Origin: Myxocyprinus asiaticus
Taxonomy: Eukaryota; Chordata; Actinopteri; Cypriniformes; Catostomidae
NCBI RefSeq assembly: GCF_019703515.2
Contig: NC_059362.1
Location: 47,753,092 to 47,817,091 of the forward strand
Length of the DNA stretch: 64,000 nt
Direction: 5' to 3'
Position 1 is the stretch's first letter. Each line of letters begins with the position of its first letter. Under the pieces are notes generated by a model. The model saw only the letters and a list, made by a program, of their open reading frames with translations, had not been told where the DNA came from and did no database searches. This document shows positions 45,133 through 56,958 of the stretch, piece after piece. Both the position numbers and the translations under genes were made by a program.

Positions 45133-45542
45133 AAAAGCACAAATGTGTGTTCCAGTGAGACACTTACAATGGAAGTCAATGGGGTCAATTTTTGGAGGGT
45201 TTAAAGACAGAAATGTGACGCTTATAATTTTATAAAAGCACTTACATTAATTCTTCTGTTAAATGTTGTGGATTATTTGAGCTGTAAAGTTGTTTAAATA
45301 ATAATTTTAGGGTTTAAGAGTTGATGGCGTTACGTCGTCATAGCAACAAAGTTGTAAAATTGTCTAACTTTAAACAGATGTGGTTAGTAAGTGATTTTAT
45401 GACAGTAAACTCATGTTAACACACATATTGTTTATGTCTTGTGTCTATACTTTTGAAACAGTGAGTATTTTAATGTTTACAGATTATTGACCCCATTGAC
45501 TTCTATTGGAAGTGTCTCACTGGAACACACATTTGTGCTTTT
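45133..45542. mobile_element. MITE with about 57-bp inverted repeats
   Basis: The outer arms begin AAAAGCACAAATGTGTGTTC and include AATGGAAGTCAATGGGGTCA. The right arm is the near-exact complement. The element lies in cipc intron 1. Target duplication is unclear. Confidence 0.85.
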
Positions 45543-45907
45543 ATAAAGAGGAGGAGGAACGAGTGGAAATTAATTTGTGGTATTCAACATTATGACACAA
45601 ATGCAGCCGATTGAGTTTAACTTGTATTAAACATGGAATATTCCTTTAACCAGATGAACCTCACTCCTGCTTTAACGGGGTCATGAAATGTGGTTTTTTT
45701 TTAAGTTTTATTATCGTACCTGAGGTCCACACCGATAATGATATAGGGTTTTTTTTGTTGCACCAGTAAACTTAATCGGAAGAGAATGAACAAGCGCCAC
45801 AATATTATAAAACTACATTTCAGGGTTTACACTTAACGCACATCCAACACATTGCATCCGAATATATTAAACTGTTCATCTCAAGCACAACTGTTAACTG
45901 TTTTTAT

Positions 45908-46343
45908 TGATTTATTTTATCCCCTTTTCTCCCAATTTGGAATGCCCAATTCCCACTACTTAGTAGGTCCTCGTGGTGGCGTGGTTACTCACCTCAATCC
46001 GGGTGGTGGAGGACAAGTCTCAGTTGCCTCCGCTTCTGAGACCGTCAATCCGTGCATCTTATCACGTGACTCGTTGTGCATGACACCGCGGAGACTCGCA
46101 GCATGTGGAGGCTCATGCTACTCTCCACGATCCACGCACAACTCACCACACGCCCCACTGAGAGCGAAAACCACTAATCACGACCACGAGGAGGTTACCC
46201 CATGTGACTCTACCCTCCCTAACAACCGGGCCAATTTGGTTGCTTAAGAGACCTGGCTGGAGTCACTCAGCACACCCTGGATTCGAACTCGCGACTCCAG
46301 GGGTGATAGTCAGCGTCAATACTCGCTGAGATACCCAGGCCTC
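45908..46343 (-). mobile_element. tRNA-derived SINE (HAmo-like), minus strand
   Basis: Complement of the SINE at 43127: tail GAATGCCCAATTCCC-like on the left, tRNA head (TCGCGAGTTCGAATCC, then TACCCAGGCC complement) on the right. In cipc intron 1, opposite to the gene. Confidence 0.85.
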
Positions 46344-46782
46344 CAAACAATGCATCCTTGATTGAGAAACCCTTGAAGGAAACATGCATTTCTTTTAATG
46401 TGTTATTTACATTGAAATGTAACTTTTTAAATAGGGTAAACGGGTGTGTTCAATAGCACATTGTCATATTAGCATATTTATGCTGTGGTACCGAAATTGG
46501 TATTGAGAAATTTCACTAATACCGACTACTGAAATTTAGGAACCGTAACAATACTACTTGAGACCGCATCTTTTTAGAGGCGTGAGATGTGTATCAAGCG
46601 GTCAAAGACGTCTGTCTAGAACATGAATATATAAAAAAATAATTCAAAATAGTCCAGATGGGTCCCCTTTGGTGTTCATGAGTAGTGAGGTCACACAAGG
46701 CCTGTCTGTCCTGCTCCTTCTCTGTGTTTACAAACCGTTTTATGGTCTTTGATGTTTAAACATATTCTCTCCTCTGTATCAG
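46344..46782 (+). other. cipc intron 1, remaining part
   Basis: No further element identified. Ends at the acceptor CTCTGTATCAG (46782). Confidence 0.6.
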
Positions 46783-46802
46783 TCTAATACGGTGGAGCGA
46801 GG

Positions 46803-49800
46803 ATGAGTGCGAAGTTAAAGGATGAAGCACATTTAAGAGCGATGGCCAAATTTAAAACCAAACGGATGGACAAGTCAAAACCAGACTTTGAGAGGGACTC
46901 GGGATTCTCAGGTCTGTAGTTGTGATATTTAGATTCTCTGTTCTGCTGTTTGATTATGTAGGTAGTGAAGACTGATTTAGTTTAGTGTGTGAAATTATAA
47001 GCAGCTGTTGACTGCAGTTAACCAGGTAAAGTCAGACAGTGTGTTTGATGTGTGTGTGTTTCTCGACAGACGGCAGCTCTGAGCATCTGAGTGCGATTGA
47101 TCAGACAGATGCAGATGATGCGTCGTGTTTTGTGGGTTCTAGATCACACGCCTCTCCGCTGAGCACTGTGGTCGGGGGAACACTGCAGCGTTTGTCACCA
47201 ATGATCATCATGAACAATGTTGTTCTGAATCAGGTACACTTCAAATGTTCCTAATAGCTTTTAGGTTTCATTTTCTATACTCATGTTATTATTTACAGGC
47301 AGCACTGTATTGATAATCCTCAAACATTTGGTTTAGGGTTTGTTCTGACACTAAGTATTAAACTTCTGCAATTAATACAAACGTAATTTTTTAGAGAATT
47401 GTAGCCATTGGTGTGCTGTCTATTTTTTAGTCTTTATATCTGTCTGTCTCTCTGTCTGACTGTCTATCAGTCTGTCTGACTTCATTTGTCTGTCTATCTG
47501 CCTATCTATCTACAGTGCCCATCCTGATTTCTTGTTTTTGTGGATATCTCGTACTACTTTTTTAAAAAAAATTTTTTTATTCAAACAAAATCCAACATAA
47601 AACAAAGACAATCTGAGTAAATACAAAATACAGTTTTAAATGATAGTTATTTATTGAAGCAAAAAAGTTATCCAATACCAACTGGGCTTGTTAGTACTAA
47701 ATCCCCAAATCTATGAAACTGCATTCATAATGGGGTTCAGCTGGACTAGACACACCCAGACCTGATTACTGCCAGCCCTGTTCAATCAAATCAACACCTT
47801 AATAGAACTTTTCAGCAGCATGAAGTTGGCTAAAAGGTCTCACTCTGTAGCACACTATGCCAAGGTCGAAAGAAATTCCAGAAATAATGAGGAAAAAGGT
47901 GATTGAAATACATCAGTCTGGAAAGGGTTACAAAGCTATTTCAAAGGCTCTGGGACTCCAAAGAACCACAGTGAGAGCCATTATCTCCAAATGGAGAACA
48001 CTTGGCACAGTAGTGAACCTTCCCAGAAGTGGCCGTCCTGCCAAAATTCCTCCAAGAGCACAGCGATGACTCATCCAGGAAGTCACAAAAAAGCTAAGGA
48101 CAACATCCAAGGAACTGCAGGCCTCTCTCACATCACTAAAGATCACTGTTCATGACTCCACTATCAGAAAGACACTGGCCAAAAATGCCATCCATGGAAG
48201 AGTGGCAAGGCGGAAACCACTGCTAACCCAGAAGAACATTAAGGCTCGTCTGAATTTTGCCAGAACACACCTTGATGATCCTCCTTTTGGGAGAATGTTC
48301 TGTGGACTGATGAGTTGAAAGTGGAACTGTTTGGAAGACAGGGGTCCCGTTACATCTGGTGTAAATCAAACACAGAATTCCACAAAAAGATCATCATACC
48401 TACGGTCAAGCATGGTGGTGGGAGTGTGACGGTGTGGGGATGCTTTGCTGCTTCAGGGCGACTTGCAATAATTGAGGGAAACGTGAATTCTGCTCTCTAC
48501 CAGAAAATCCTAAAGGAGAACGTCCGGTCATCAGTCTGTGAGTTGAAGTTCAAGCACAACTTAGACAATGATCCAAAGCACAGGAGTAAGTCCACCTCTG
48601 AATGGATCAAAAGAAGCTAAATTTAAGTTTTGGAGTGGCCTTCAAGTCTGGACTTGAACCCGATTGAGATGCTGTGGCAGGACCTTAAATAGGCAGTTCA
48701 TGAACAAATCCTCCAATGTGTCTGATCTAAAGCAGTTCTGCAAAGAAGATTGGGCCAGAATTCCCCCACAGTGTTGTGAAAGACTGATCTCCAGTTATCG
48801 GAAGCGTTTGGCTGCAGTTGTGTCTGCTAAAGGCGGCACAACCAGATATTAAGTTTAAGGGGGCAGTTAGTTTTTCACATGGGTGATATAGGTGTTGGAT
48901 AACTGTTTTGCTTCAATAAAAAAAAAATATATATATATATATATATATCTGAAAACTGTATTTTGTGTTTACTCAGGTTGCCTTTGTTTTATGTTATCTC
49001 GTTTGAAGATCTAAAAAATGTAGTATGAAATACACAAAAACAGAAGAAATCAGGATGGGGGCAAATACTTTTCTGTTCTGTTCTATTCTGTCTGTCTGTC
49101 TATTGGTCTGTCCATCTGTCTGACTGTTCATTTGCCTGTCTGTCCTTTCTGTCTGTCTGTTTCCTATCTGTCTATTTCTCCATATGTCTGTCTGTCTACC
49201 AGTCCTATCTGTCTGTCTGTCTATCTTTCTATCTATTGTTATGTCTATCAGTCTGTCTGACTGTTCATTTGCCTGTCTATCTATCTGTCTGACTGTTCAT
49301 TTGCCTGTCTGTCTGTCTGTTTCCTATCTGTCTGTCTCTGTCTGTCTGCCTATCTTTCTATCTGTTGGTCTGTCTGACTGTTCATTTGCCTGTCTGTCTG
49401 TTTCCTATCTGTCTATTTTTCCATATGTCTTTCTGTCTACCAGTCCTATCTATCTGTCTGTCTGACTGTTCATTTGCCTGTCTGTCTGTCTGTTTCCTAT
49501 CTGTCTATCTCTGTCTGTCTGTCTACCAGTCCTATCTGTCTGTCTGCCTATCTTTCTATCTATTGGTCTGTCTATCTGTCTGTCTGACTGTTCATTTGCC
49601 TGTCTGTCTGTTTCCTATCTGTCTATTTCTCCATATGTCTTTCTGTCTACCAGTCCTATCTGTCTGTCTGTCTGACTGTTCATTTGTCTGTCTGTCTGTC
49701 TGTCTGTTTCCTAACTGTCTATCTCTCCATCTGTCTGTCTGTCTACCAGTCCTATCTATCTGTCTGTCTAACTGCTCAACTGTCTGTCTGTCCTTTCTGT

Positions 49801-50879
49801 CTGTCTATGTGTCCTATCTGTCTGTCTGTATACCAGTCCTATCTGTCTGTCTGTTCATTTGTCTGTCTATCTGTCTTTTTATCTGTCTGTTTAATGTACA
49901 TCATCTAGTTTTGTTTTGAAAATTTGAAAATATACTCATGTATGAATTTTACAATATGTTTACACTGTAAATTTTAAAGCCTGTGAGTTTTGCATCATTA
50001 TCACCCGTTAACACCAGATGAAGTCATATTTAAATTTCAATCATTTATCTACAGTCTGGAAAAAACACTGCTGCTTTGAAACCGTGGAGCTTCAGTCCAG
50101 CTGTTGAGGTAGTTCAGCAGCCTCAGGTCGTCTTCCTGCAACCTGTGGTTCCTCAAATAACTGCAGCAGTGCCAAAGGGACCCCCTTCAAAACGCAGACG
50201 ACACAAAAAATACCTCCCCATCCTCAAATCCTACCCCAAAATCGCCCCTCACCCCGGAGACAATCCACACAAGGCAGGCAGCAACAGCTCATCTTCTAGT
50301 TCCAGTTCCAATTCTTCAGTAAAGAGTGACCGTTTGTCTTCCCAGCACTCGTATCGCAGTCAAAAAGACAGACGGCACAGCTCGCAGTCCAGCACAGTGT
50401 CCGGCACGCCAACCATACCCAGCTCGCTTCAGTCATCAACGCTTCCACACAACACATCAGTTGACTCAAATACTACGGGCTGCCTTGACGGTGAAGGGCA
50501 AACAAACGTTAGTCCCGAATCCACGGACAACCACTCCGATCCGCCCCTGCGGACGTTGACGCCTAATTCACGTGCCGTTTCTGTGAACGCCATCTGCGAA
50601 GGGGACACGGACAACAAGGTGAAGCGGTTCTGCAACACATACAACATTCTCAGTAAGTCAGGATTGCTGAACATTACGCTTCGCACGAAAGAGTTAATTC
50701 GGCAGAATCGACGGACGCAGACGGAGCTGGAGCAGCTACGTGAGCACACAAACCTGTTCATGGAAGCTCTGCAGACGGGCGACTCGGGAATCTGGAGCAA
50801 ACTTCAAATGAGCATGCTAGAGGAGGACAAAATGAAAGATAAGATGCCACATAATGAAGAGGAACGAGACATGAAGTAG
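46803..50879 (+). CDS. cipc: CLOCK-interacting pacemaker (CIPC)
   Basis: This is a nuclear repressor that binds CLOCK and damps CLOCK-BMAL1 transcription. Coding exons are 46803-46911, 47070-47233 and 50055-50879, giving 365 codons, with GT-AG junctions in phase. Exon 2 starts at 46783 with a short leader. Conserved features: RDSGFSDGSSEHLS at 31-44, RLSPMIIMNNVVL at 77-89, KYLPILKSYPKIAPHPG at 143-159, a Ser-rich low-complexity stretch at about 166-200, and a C-terminal helical region at 280-342 (ILSKSGLLNITLRTKELIRQ). The last is the most conserved block of the family. KRRRHKK at 137-143 could be a nuclear localisation signal. Length is close to that of mammalian CIPC. Teleosts may carry two paralogues (cipca, cipcb); I cannot tell which this is. 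Confidence 0.93.
47440..47512. repeat. GTCT/ATCT tetranucleotide repeat, left part
   Basis: Short tetranucleotide run ending TATCTATCTA, into whose TA a Tc1 element inserted. The array resumes after the element at about 49073. Confidence 0.85.
47513..49072 (+). mobile_element. Tc1-like transposon in cipc intron 3
   Basis: Left end CAGTGCCCATCCTGATTTCT preceded by TA. Right end AAATCAGGATGGGGGCAAAT, with the outermost bases lost or changed. Same transcriptional strand as cipc. Confidence 0.85.
47857..48852 (+). pseudogene. Tc1 transposase in cipc intron 3
   Basis: It starts MPRSKEIPEIMRKKV with an intact-looking DNA-binding region through LPRSGRPAKIPPRAQR, then a TGA at 48067-48069. The first catalytic block (normally WTDE) reads CGLMS in a shifted frame near 48310. 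Frame 48315-48620 covers KHGGGSVTVWGCF and LDNDPKHRSKST (second Asp). A last frame (48664-48852) ends SAKGGTTRY. Multiple frameshifts make it inactive. Confidence 0.85.
49073..49897. repeat. Long GTCT tetranucleotide array with higher-order units
   Basis: About 820 bases of TGTC-type repeats. Longer blocks recur several times in the same order: GACTGTTCATTTGCCTGTC, TTTCCTATCTGTCTATTTC, and CTACCAGTCCTATCTG. Translation gives CLSVCL-type nonsense open in more than one frame. It is intronic in cipc. Confidence 0.95.
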
Positions 50880-50916
50880 GACACGGGGACCATTTCTCAA
50901 AAGAAGGTCAATGAAC

Positions 50917-50922
50917 AATAAA
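50917..50922 (+). terminator. cipc: Possible proximal poly-A signal of cipc
   Basis: AATAAA lies 38 bases after the stop codon. Mammalian CIPC has a much longer 3' UTR, so other signals downstream may be used. Confidence 0.4.
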
Positions 50923-51950
50923 CTCGGTCAGATCACAGGGCACGAGGGTGTGTGATAAACCATAGTGCTTTTAATATGTGCTTAAGTTTCATTGTCCTGA
51001 AATTATCTCTTATCTCCAGAACTGTGGTCAAAGAAAATGCCAGAGTCAGAATGTTATTAAAGGTGAAGTGTGCCATTTTTCTATGTTAAAGTACTTGAGG
51101 GCTTAAGTGCTTAATATTGCAGAGTATCAGTATTCGATTGGTAGTTTGAACACTCTGACTCTGTGGCAGCAAAATGTTCTATTTGTTTGAGCAGCCCGAA
51201 ATGCAAACTTCAGACTCAACCAATGAATCGTCCCATATAATATGAAATCGTCCCGGTATTAAAGGAACAGAATTTTGTTCTGTATTAAATCCATTCCCGT
51301 ATTGTAGTGTCTCGCACCCAGACCGCTGAGAACATTTCAGTATGTGTTTGACCACTGTACGTAAAAATTGATAGAAATGCAATGTTAAAAACACTGTTTG
51401 AATGCAAAACAAATCAAGAGAAATGGACCTGAAACACATACTTATAGTATTACATACTACTAAACATTTAAGTTGAAATATGCAATGTAATGTTTTATTT
51501 CAGTGCTCGAAAGTCAGCTTGTGGGAACAATTGTGGCGCTTTTAGTACCTAAAGTACAGTACAGATTTAGTTAAAATGCTTGACATGAATAATGCTTAAT
51601 TTACTACAACAAACAGGGAGGATGACATTTTTTGCCAACCCTTTACAATAAGGTTCTATTTGTTAATGTTAGTAAATGCATTAGATATCATGAACAGTGA
51701 CTTTTTACAGAATTTATTTATCTTGGTTATTGTTAATTTATCAAAATTAAGGGTGGTTTGCGATGCTTTGCGATCTTCACAAAATAGGTATCGTTTGAAA
51801 GTTTAGAAGCTCTACTTTCCAATGCATGTAGACATTATGACCAAAACTGAACAAGTGCTTTAAAATCTGCAGACAAATCAGAAGTGTTAGTTTTGATAAT
51901 CTATAAAAATAAAAAAAATTCACTGTTCATATTATTACAATCAGTAAAAA
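50923..51950. other. cipc 3' region / intergenic
   Basis: No further gene. A TTTACAATAAGGTT-type dispersed repeat lies at about 51640-51750. Confidence 0.5.
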
Positions 51951-52560
51951 CATCAAACTGGTCAAATAGTCGTGTCATATGTTGTTGGAAATTTCTCGGA
52001 GTAGAATACAACCAGTCTATTTGTTTTACTCACAGACAAAAATATAGTGAGTAATAGTTAAGTATATGTCTTTGACAATTATGCTGGTGTTGCTTATATG
52101 ACGCATTTACGCTTATAACTAAACGAAACATAAATGTAACATAACATATCACATATCATAACTTAGAGGAGGTGATTATCTTTCAAACGAGTCCACACAC
52201 AAGATAATCAGATGTATAGATCATTAGATAATCCACATGAAGCACAATGTTACATATGGCCACCAGGAGATGGCGCCAAACACATGACACAGACTCAATG
52301 ATGACTCGAATGACACAGAATGAAACTCATTCTTCATGATTTTTCATCAGTTTCTTAGTCTGAGATTCTCAGAATGTATCAATCTATATATAAAAAAAAA
52401 AATTTGTACATTTTCTATACAATAATACCAGACACTTGACACTCCTGTTTTTTTTTTTTTTTTAATCCAGTTATAAGCCATTAATTTTGGGTATGCCATT
52501 GAAACAGGAAATCTTTAAAAACACCTTCAGAGCTTAAAGGGTTAAATCCTAAGATAGATA
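51951..52560. repeat. Dispersed repeat, copy 1 of an inverted pair
   Basis: Matches the complement of 57165-58080. The best part spans GAGGAGGTGATTATCTTTCA and CCACCAGGAGATGGCGCCAA. The element family is not recognised. Confidence 0.8.
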
Positions 52561-53401
52561 TTTTACTCTATGCGCAACCCTCCACTACAATGAGAGGAAA
52601 TCACTCGCATTTACAACCAAATTTCACGCTATGCGACTAAAAATGTACATATTTGACGACTGGCTGGTAAATATTTGGATTTCACTCACCAGTAATTGTG
52701 TAATGTGTGTCCAACGACGAGATCCATGCAACCGATTTGTCATTGAATAATGTCTCTTTTTAATACTCTTTCTGTTCTTTACAGTCAGCTGTTGATCAAA
52801 AACAAAAAAAAATAAACATTTAATTCTTATCAGGCATGGTACAGGTGAGATAAAGTCATTAAAGTCTCTCTCATTAATATGCGCTCATTTACAGAAATGC
52901 ATGTTTCCTTAAAGGGACAGTACCGGTTTTTAGCACGTATTCAAGAAATCAATATAAATACCTGTAATTATGCAATTAAACAATAAACATGTAATAAAAT
53001 GTTTGCATTATAATATCCTATTTATTGATTAAATACATTGATTTGTTCATTAAAAAAAAAAAGGTAAAATGTGATCAAAATGATGAAAAATGGATAAAAT
53101 ATAATTAAATTAATATTTTCAGAATGTACCTAGATACAAGGTCCCCTGTATAATTAACAGCATTAGCTGGGAGAGAATTTCTTTCATATGTAAGCAAAAG
53201 GGACATTATAACTAAACTAATCTTTTTTGTAACTTGTTTTGTTGAAAAAGCATGGCATAAAATGTCATTGATGTGCATAGTATTTGAAGAGTTTATTAAT
53301 TTACCTGAATTTGCAGGCTTTGGAGTTACTGTCGGACAAATCGTTCCAGCTGAAAGAGAACGTTAGACACTACTTTCTTCATGGACACTTATATTTATTT
53401 A
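52561..53401. other. AT-rich intergenic region, no gene seen
   Basis: No supportable frame or repeat boundary. Confidence 0.5.
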
Positions 53402-53684
53402 CAGAAGTCTGAGACCACGTTGAAATCAGGGATATGTTTATTTCAAGTTAGACCTAGAAATAAAATGGTAGGATTCTGAAGATGATAAAACTCTGCAATA
53501 ATAAAATATAACCTGATCATCTGGTTAACAAATACAAGGCATTGTTTATTTTTCAGTTCAACATTATACTCCCATTGTTACACTGATATATAATAGGATG
53601 TGTAATGAAAATGTTACATTAAATAAAATACAATAAAAATGCTAAATTGAGGCATTTGTGGTCCTAGACTTTTGGACCTCACTG
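53402..53684. mobile_element. Small MITE with TA flanks
   Basis: Ends CAGAAGTCTGAGACCAC and (complement) CAGTGAGGTCCAAAAGTCTA are imperfect inverted repeats with TA on both sides. The left arm has lost several bases. Confidence 0.5.
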
Positions 53685-54015
53685 TAGGTGTATGTGTACA
53701 TTTAATTGCATTTTATTTAAACGTGTGATGGTGAAATGACTGGCACGTTTTATGTCCTTTTTGTACGTTGAGGTCTCTTAAAACGAATTGCCTTGCTTCA
53801 ATGACAGTTTTAGTTCTCTTTTGTATGAAAATGTAGAAAACATTTTGTAGTCTGGCAGTTTTGATAATCTTCAGATACGTTTTGGTGTCTAATTGTGAGT
53901 GTTTGCTCCTGTAACAGCTGCGTTTTATTCATTTGACTGATTTATTGCTGTTGATTTGCTGAAATATGCAGCATATTTGAGTCAGAACCTGGTTAACCAG
54001 TTTAACATCAGTGTC

Positions 54016-54016
<1 letters not shown>

Positions 54017-54062
<46 letters not shown>
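54017..54062. repeat. TA/CA microsatellite
   Basis: TA run followed by ACACACAC. Confidence 0.95.
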
Positions 54063-54066
<4 letters not shown>

Positions 54067-55020
54067 CATTTAAAAGCCAAAAAGGCTTCAAATGTGATGT
54101 CTGCTAAAGGTGTCAATCTGATGTCTTATTCTGTGAATTTGGAAATATGCACATTCTCTGATTCTGGCAGAAACGTTTATGTATATATGTTGCTTTTATT
54201 ACTGACATCTCTTTATTCTTGTCATAATAATATGCTGTGTTGTGTATGAAAATGTTTGTCATTAGACAAGTCTCACATTTACAGTTGTGGAAGTATAATA
54301 ACTTCATAACCACAAACACTGTTTTATAACAGACTGATACACATTCTCTGTCTGTGGTTGAGTTTAGCAGAACTGATTTATTACAGCTCAAATCCTGTTA
54401 ATCCTGTGTGTGGTTTTACATTAATACAACATACGTGCACTTGTAAATATGACATTGTATGGCCTGTTTCTAGATGAGGTCTTAAATTAAGATATCATAC
54501 AGGAATTAAGCATTTTCTTAAGAGAGCATTTATCAGCTGAGCAAACCAGTTAACAATATTCCTTCTGATTCTTTTAAAATTGTATATTTTTGGAGTGTTT
54601 TTTTCTCTCTCTCTTCATTTTCCACTTGTTTTCATTTTAGGTTTTAAGACATGGTTTACTCGATAAACTGCAATGTCAAATGTTTTCATGTCATAAAGTT
54701 ATTAAAATAAATTAAAATGCACTGTTGTGTTCATAAATTGTACATTGTAGCTACACCTATTTTATATTACAGCATATGTCTACTCAAATGTAGACCACAA
54801 TTCATTATGATAAGTTATTATTATAAATGCAAAATGATCAATAGATCAAAATGTGCCCAAAGATGCAAAAATCCCAAATGTATCTTTCAAAACAGGGTAG
54901 TCTATTTTTCTGTGACTTGTACGCTTTCAAGAGAAATAAAAGGCATGCATAGAAACTCTGTACTTGTGATTACTGAAGATTTAAGATATGTGATTATCAC
55001 AAGCATCAGCTGAATTTTGA
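54063..55020. other. Intergenic, no gene seen
   Basis: AT-rich with only short frames. Confidence 0.5.
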
Positions 55021-55024
55021 TTAA

Positions 55025-55708
55025 AGAGATAGTTCACCAAAAATGTCAATTCTGTCATCATTTACTCACCCTCATGCCATCCCAGATGTGTATGACTTTC
55101 TTTCTTCTGCAGAACACAAATGAAGATTTTTAGAAGAATATTTCAGCTCTGTAAGTCCATACAATGCAAGTGAATGGTGACCAGAACTTGAAGCTCCATA
55201 AAGCACATAAAGGCAGCATAAAAGTAATCCATAAAACTCCAGTGGTTTAATCCATGTTTTCAGAAGTGATATATGTATCGGTGAGAAACAGATCAATATT
55301 TAAGTCATTTTTTTACTATAAATCTCCACTTTCACTTTCACATTCTTCTTTTCTTGTTTTTGGCGATTCACATTCTTCGTGCATATCGCCACCTAGTGGG
55401 CGGGGGGGTTGGGTTATAGTAAAAAAAAGTTATTAAATATTGATGTTGCTCACCCACACCTATCATATCACTTCTGAAGACATGGATTAAACCACTGGAG
55501 TCTTATGGATTACTTTTATGCTGTATTTATGTGCTTTATGGAGCTTCAAGTTCTGGTCACCATTCACTTGCATTGTATGGACCTACAGAACTGAAATATT
55601 CTTCTAAAAATCTTAATTTGTGTTCAGCAGAAGAAAGAAATTTATACACATCTGGGATGGCATGAGGGTGATGATGAGAGAATTTTCATTTTTGGGTGAA
55701 CTATTTCT
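55025..55708. mobile_element. Foldback element with TTAA target duplication
   Basis: The two halves are long imperfect inverted repeats (roughly 260 bp each). They start AGAGATAGTTCACCAAAAAT and end with its near-complement, around a central loop at about 55300-55430. TTAA flanks both ends (55021-55024 and 55709-55712), as in piggyBac or Kolobok insertions. No transposase. Confidence 0.88.
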
Positions 55709-55712
55709 TTAA

Positions 55713-56329
55713 GATTCTCAGTAATGTCAGACTCGTGAAAGAATTGTTCTCTTGAACAGGTTCTTTTATGGATTTGGTCAACTGATTCACAAAGCGTTTG
55801 CACATCACTCGACTAAACGACAAATGAACACTCCTCACACACTTAAATGCTGGCAGGCGATCAGGAAATATTACGAAGAAAGATTAATAAAAACCCTGCA
55901 TGTGGTAGCTTGCAAGGAATCCCATATTTAATTGAAACAGCGATGTTTCGGTCATGCGACAAGAATGCAAAACACAGAAGTTTGTTTTGGAGTACTGAGA
56001 GGTTTGCCAAATACTGGACAATTAATCAGGGGAAATGTAATGATAAACAAACAACAGTTTTAAACGGAAAAAAAATTTCACTGGGAAAAAAAAAGAAAAG
56101 AAAAATGAGTTATGACTCGAATGAAACGAACCGTCCAAACGAACCGATTCGCTCAAATGAATGAGAAAGCAGATCACTAAAGAAAATCCTGCACTTAATG
56201 ATGATTAAATAAAAGTCAATACATGAAATTGTGATTTAAACAATATATCATATATATTATGATGATTATTATTATTTAAATGCTTAAAGTACTAAAATAA
56301 ACTAGATGTTGGTGTGACAACAGTAACCT
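55713..56329. other. Intergenic upstream of znf410
   Basis: Contains ATTGAAACAGCGATG and repeated CGAACCGATTCG-like motifs of unknown nature (about 56115-56160). An open frame at 55847-56164 is not recognised. Confidence 0.45.
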
Positions 56330-56428
56330 CTACTCCGGAAGTACATCCAATCATAGCGGCCATGTGACCCGGAAGTGCATGTGATGTTGTCTGTGTTGTG
56401 TTCAGCGGCTTCAGCACACATAATGACG
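56330..56428 (+). promoter_or_regulatory. znf410: znf410 core promoter and non-coding exon 1
   Basis: Two ETS-type sites CCGGAAGT (56335-56342 and 56369-56376), a CCAAT (56347-56351) and a YY1-like GCGGCCATG (about 56357) lie just upstream of a donor CGACG/GTAAAT-type site at 56428/56429. This is typical of a TATA-less housekeeping promoter. An ATG in exon 1 would run into a stop in exon 2, so exon 1 is treated as 5' UTR. Confidence 0.6.
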
Positions 56429-56939
56429 GTAAATAGAGTTTATAAAGATGAATTTATATGACAGTCCTCTATCACTTGTGTATATCATGTTCAGTTTAAT
56501 ACACAATGATTGTGATTTAAACTAATAACTTTTTACATCAGATATTAAATGTATATTAATATTAAACTCTACCTGTTTCAGACTTGTAAAGACTTTAAAA
56601 GCAGATATTACTGTAGATTTATACTTTATAATTTGCACGATATGGGTATTTATATTGTACTAATGTGTGTATGTGATGTTGTTATAGATTACTTTTGAAA
56701 TCTTCTTCTCCATTATGTGTTTGATTATTTACTGATTATTGTAAATATCACTCAGGCTTCAGATCTGTCAGTCAATCTGTGACAGCAGGTGATTGATACA
56801 ACCTTTGACCTCTGACCCAGACAGCACATGAACCCACTTGAACTGGGTCAGTTTGTTAAATATAACATTCAGTCAGTCAATAATCAGCCATTCTTTTAAA
56901 CCGCATTGTATATTAATATATTCTCTGTCATTATTCCAG
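56429..56939 (+). other. znf410: znf410 intron 1
   Basis: No inserted element recognised. Acceptor TTATTCCAG at 56939. Confidence 0.55.
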
Positions 56940-56958
56940 ATCACATTACTCTGAATCG

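Noticed and set aside
49184..49919. Long open frames of CLSVCL-type repeats
   Set aside because: They are translations of the GTCT tetranucleotide array, open in several frames, and lie inside a cipc intron.
55847..56164. 105-codon frame upstream of znf410
   Set aside because: Ends in low-complexity Lys- and Asn/Glu-rich sequence from simple repeats; no family match.
56423..56428. ATGACG in exon 1 as the znf410 start codon
   Set aside because: Spliced to exon 2 it hits TGA after four codons; the ATG at 56959 gives the expected N terminus.
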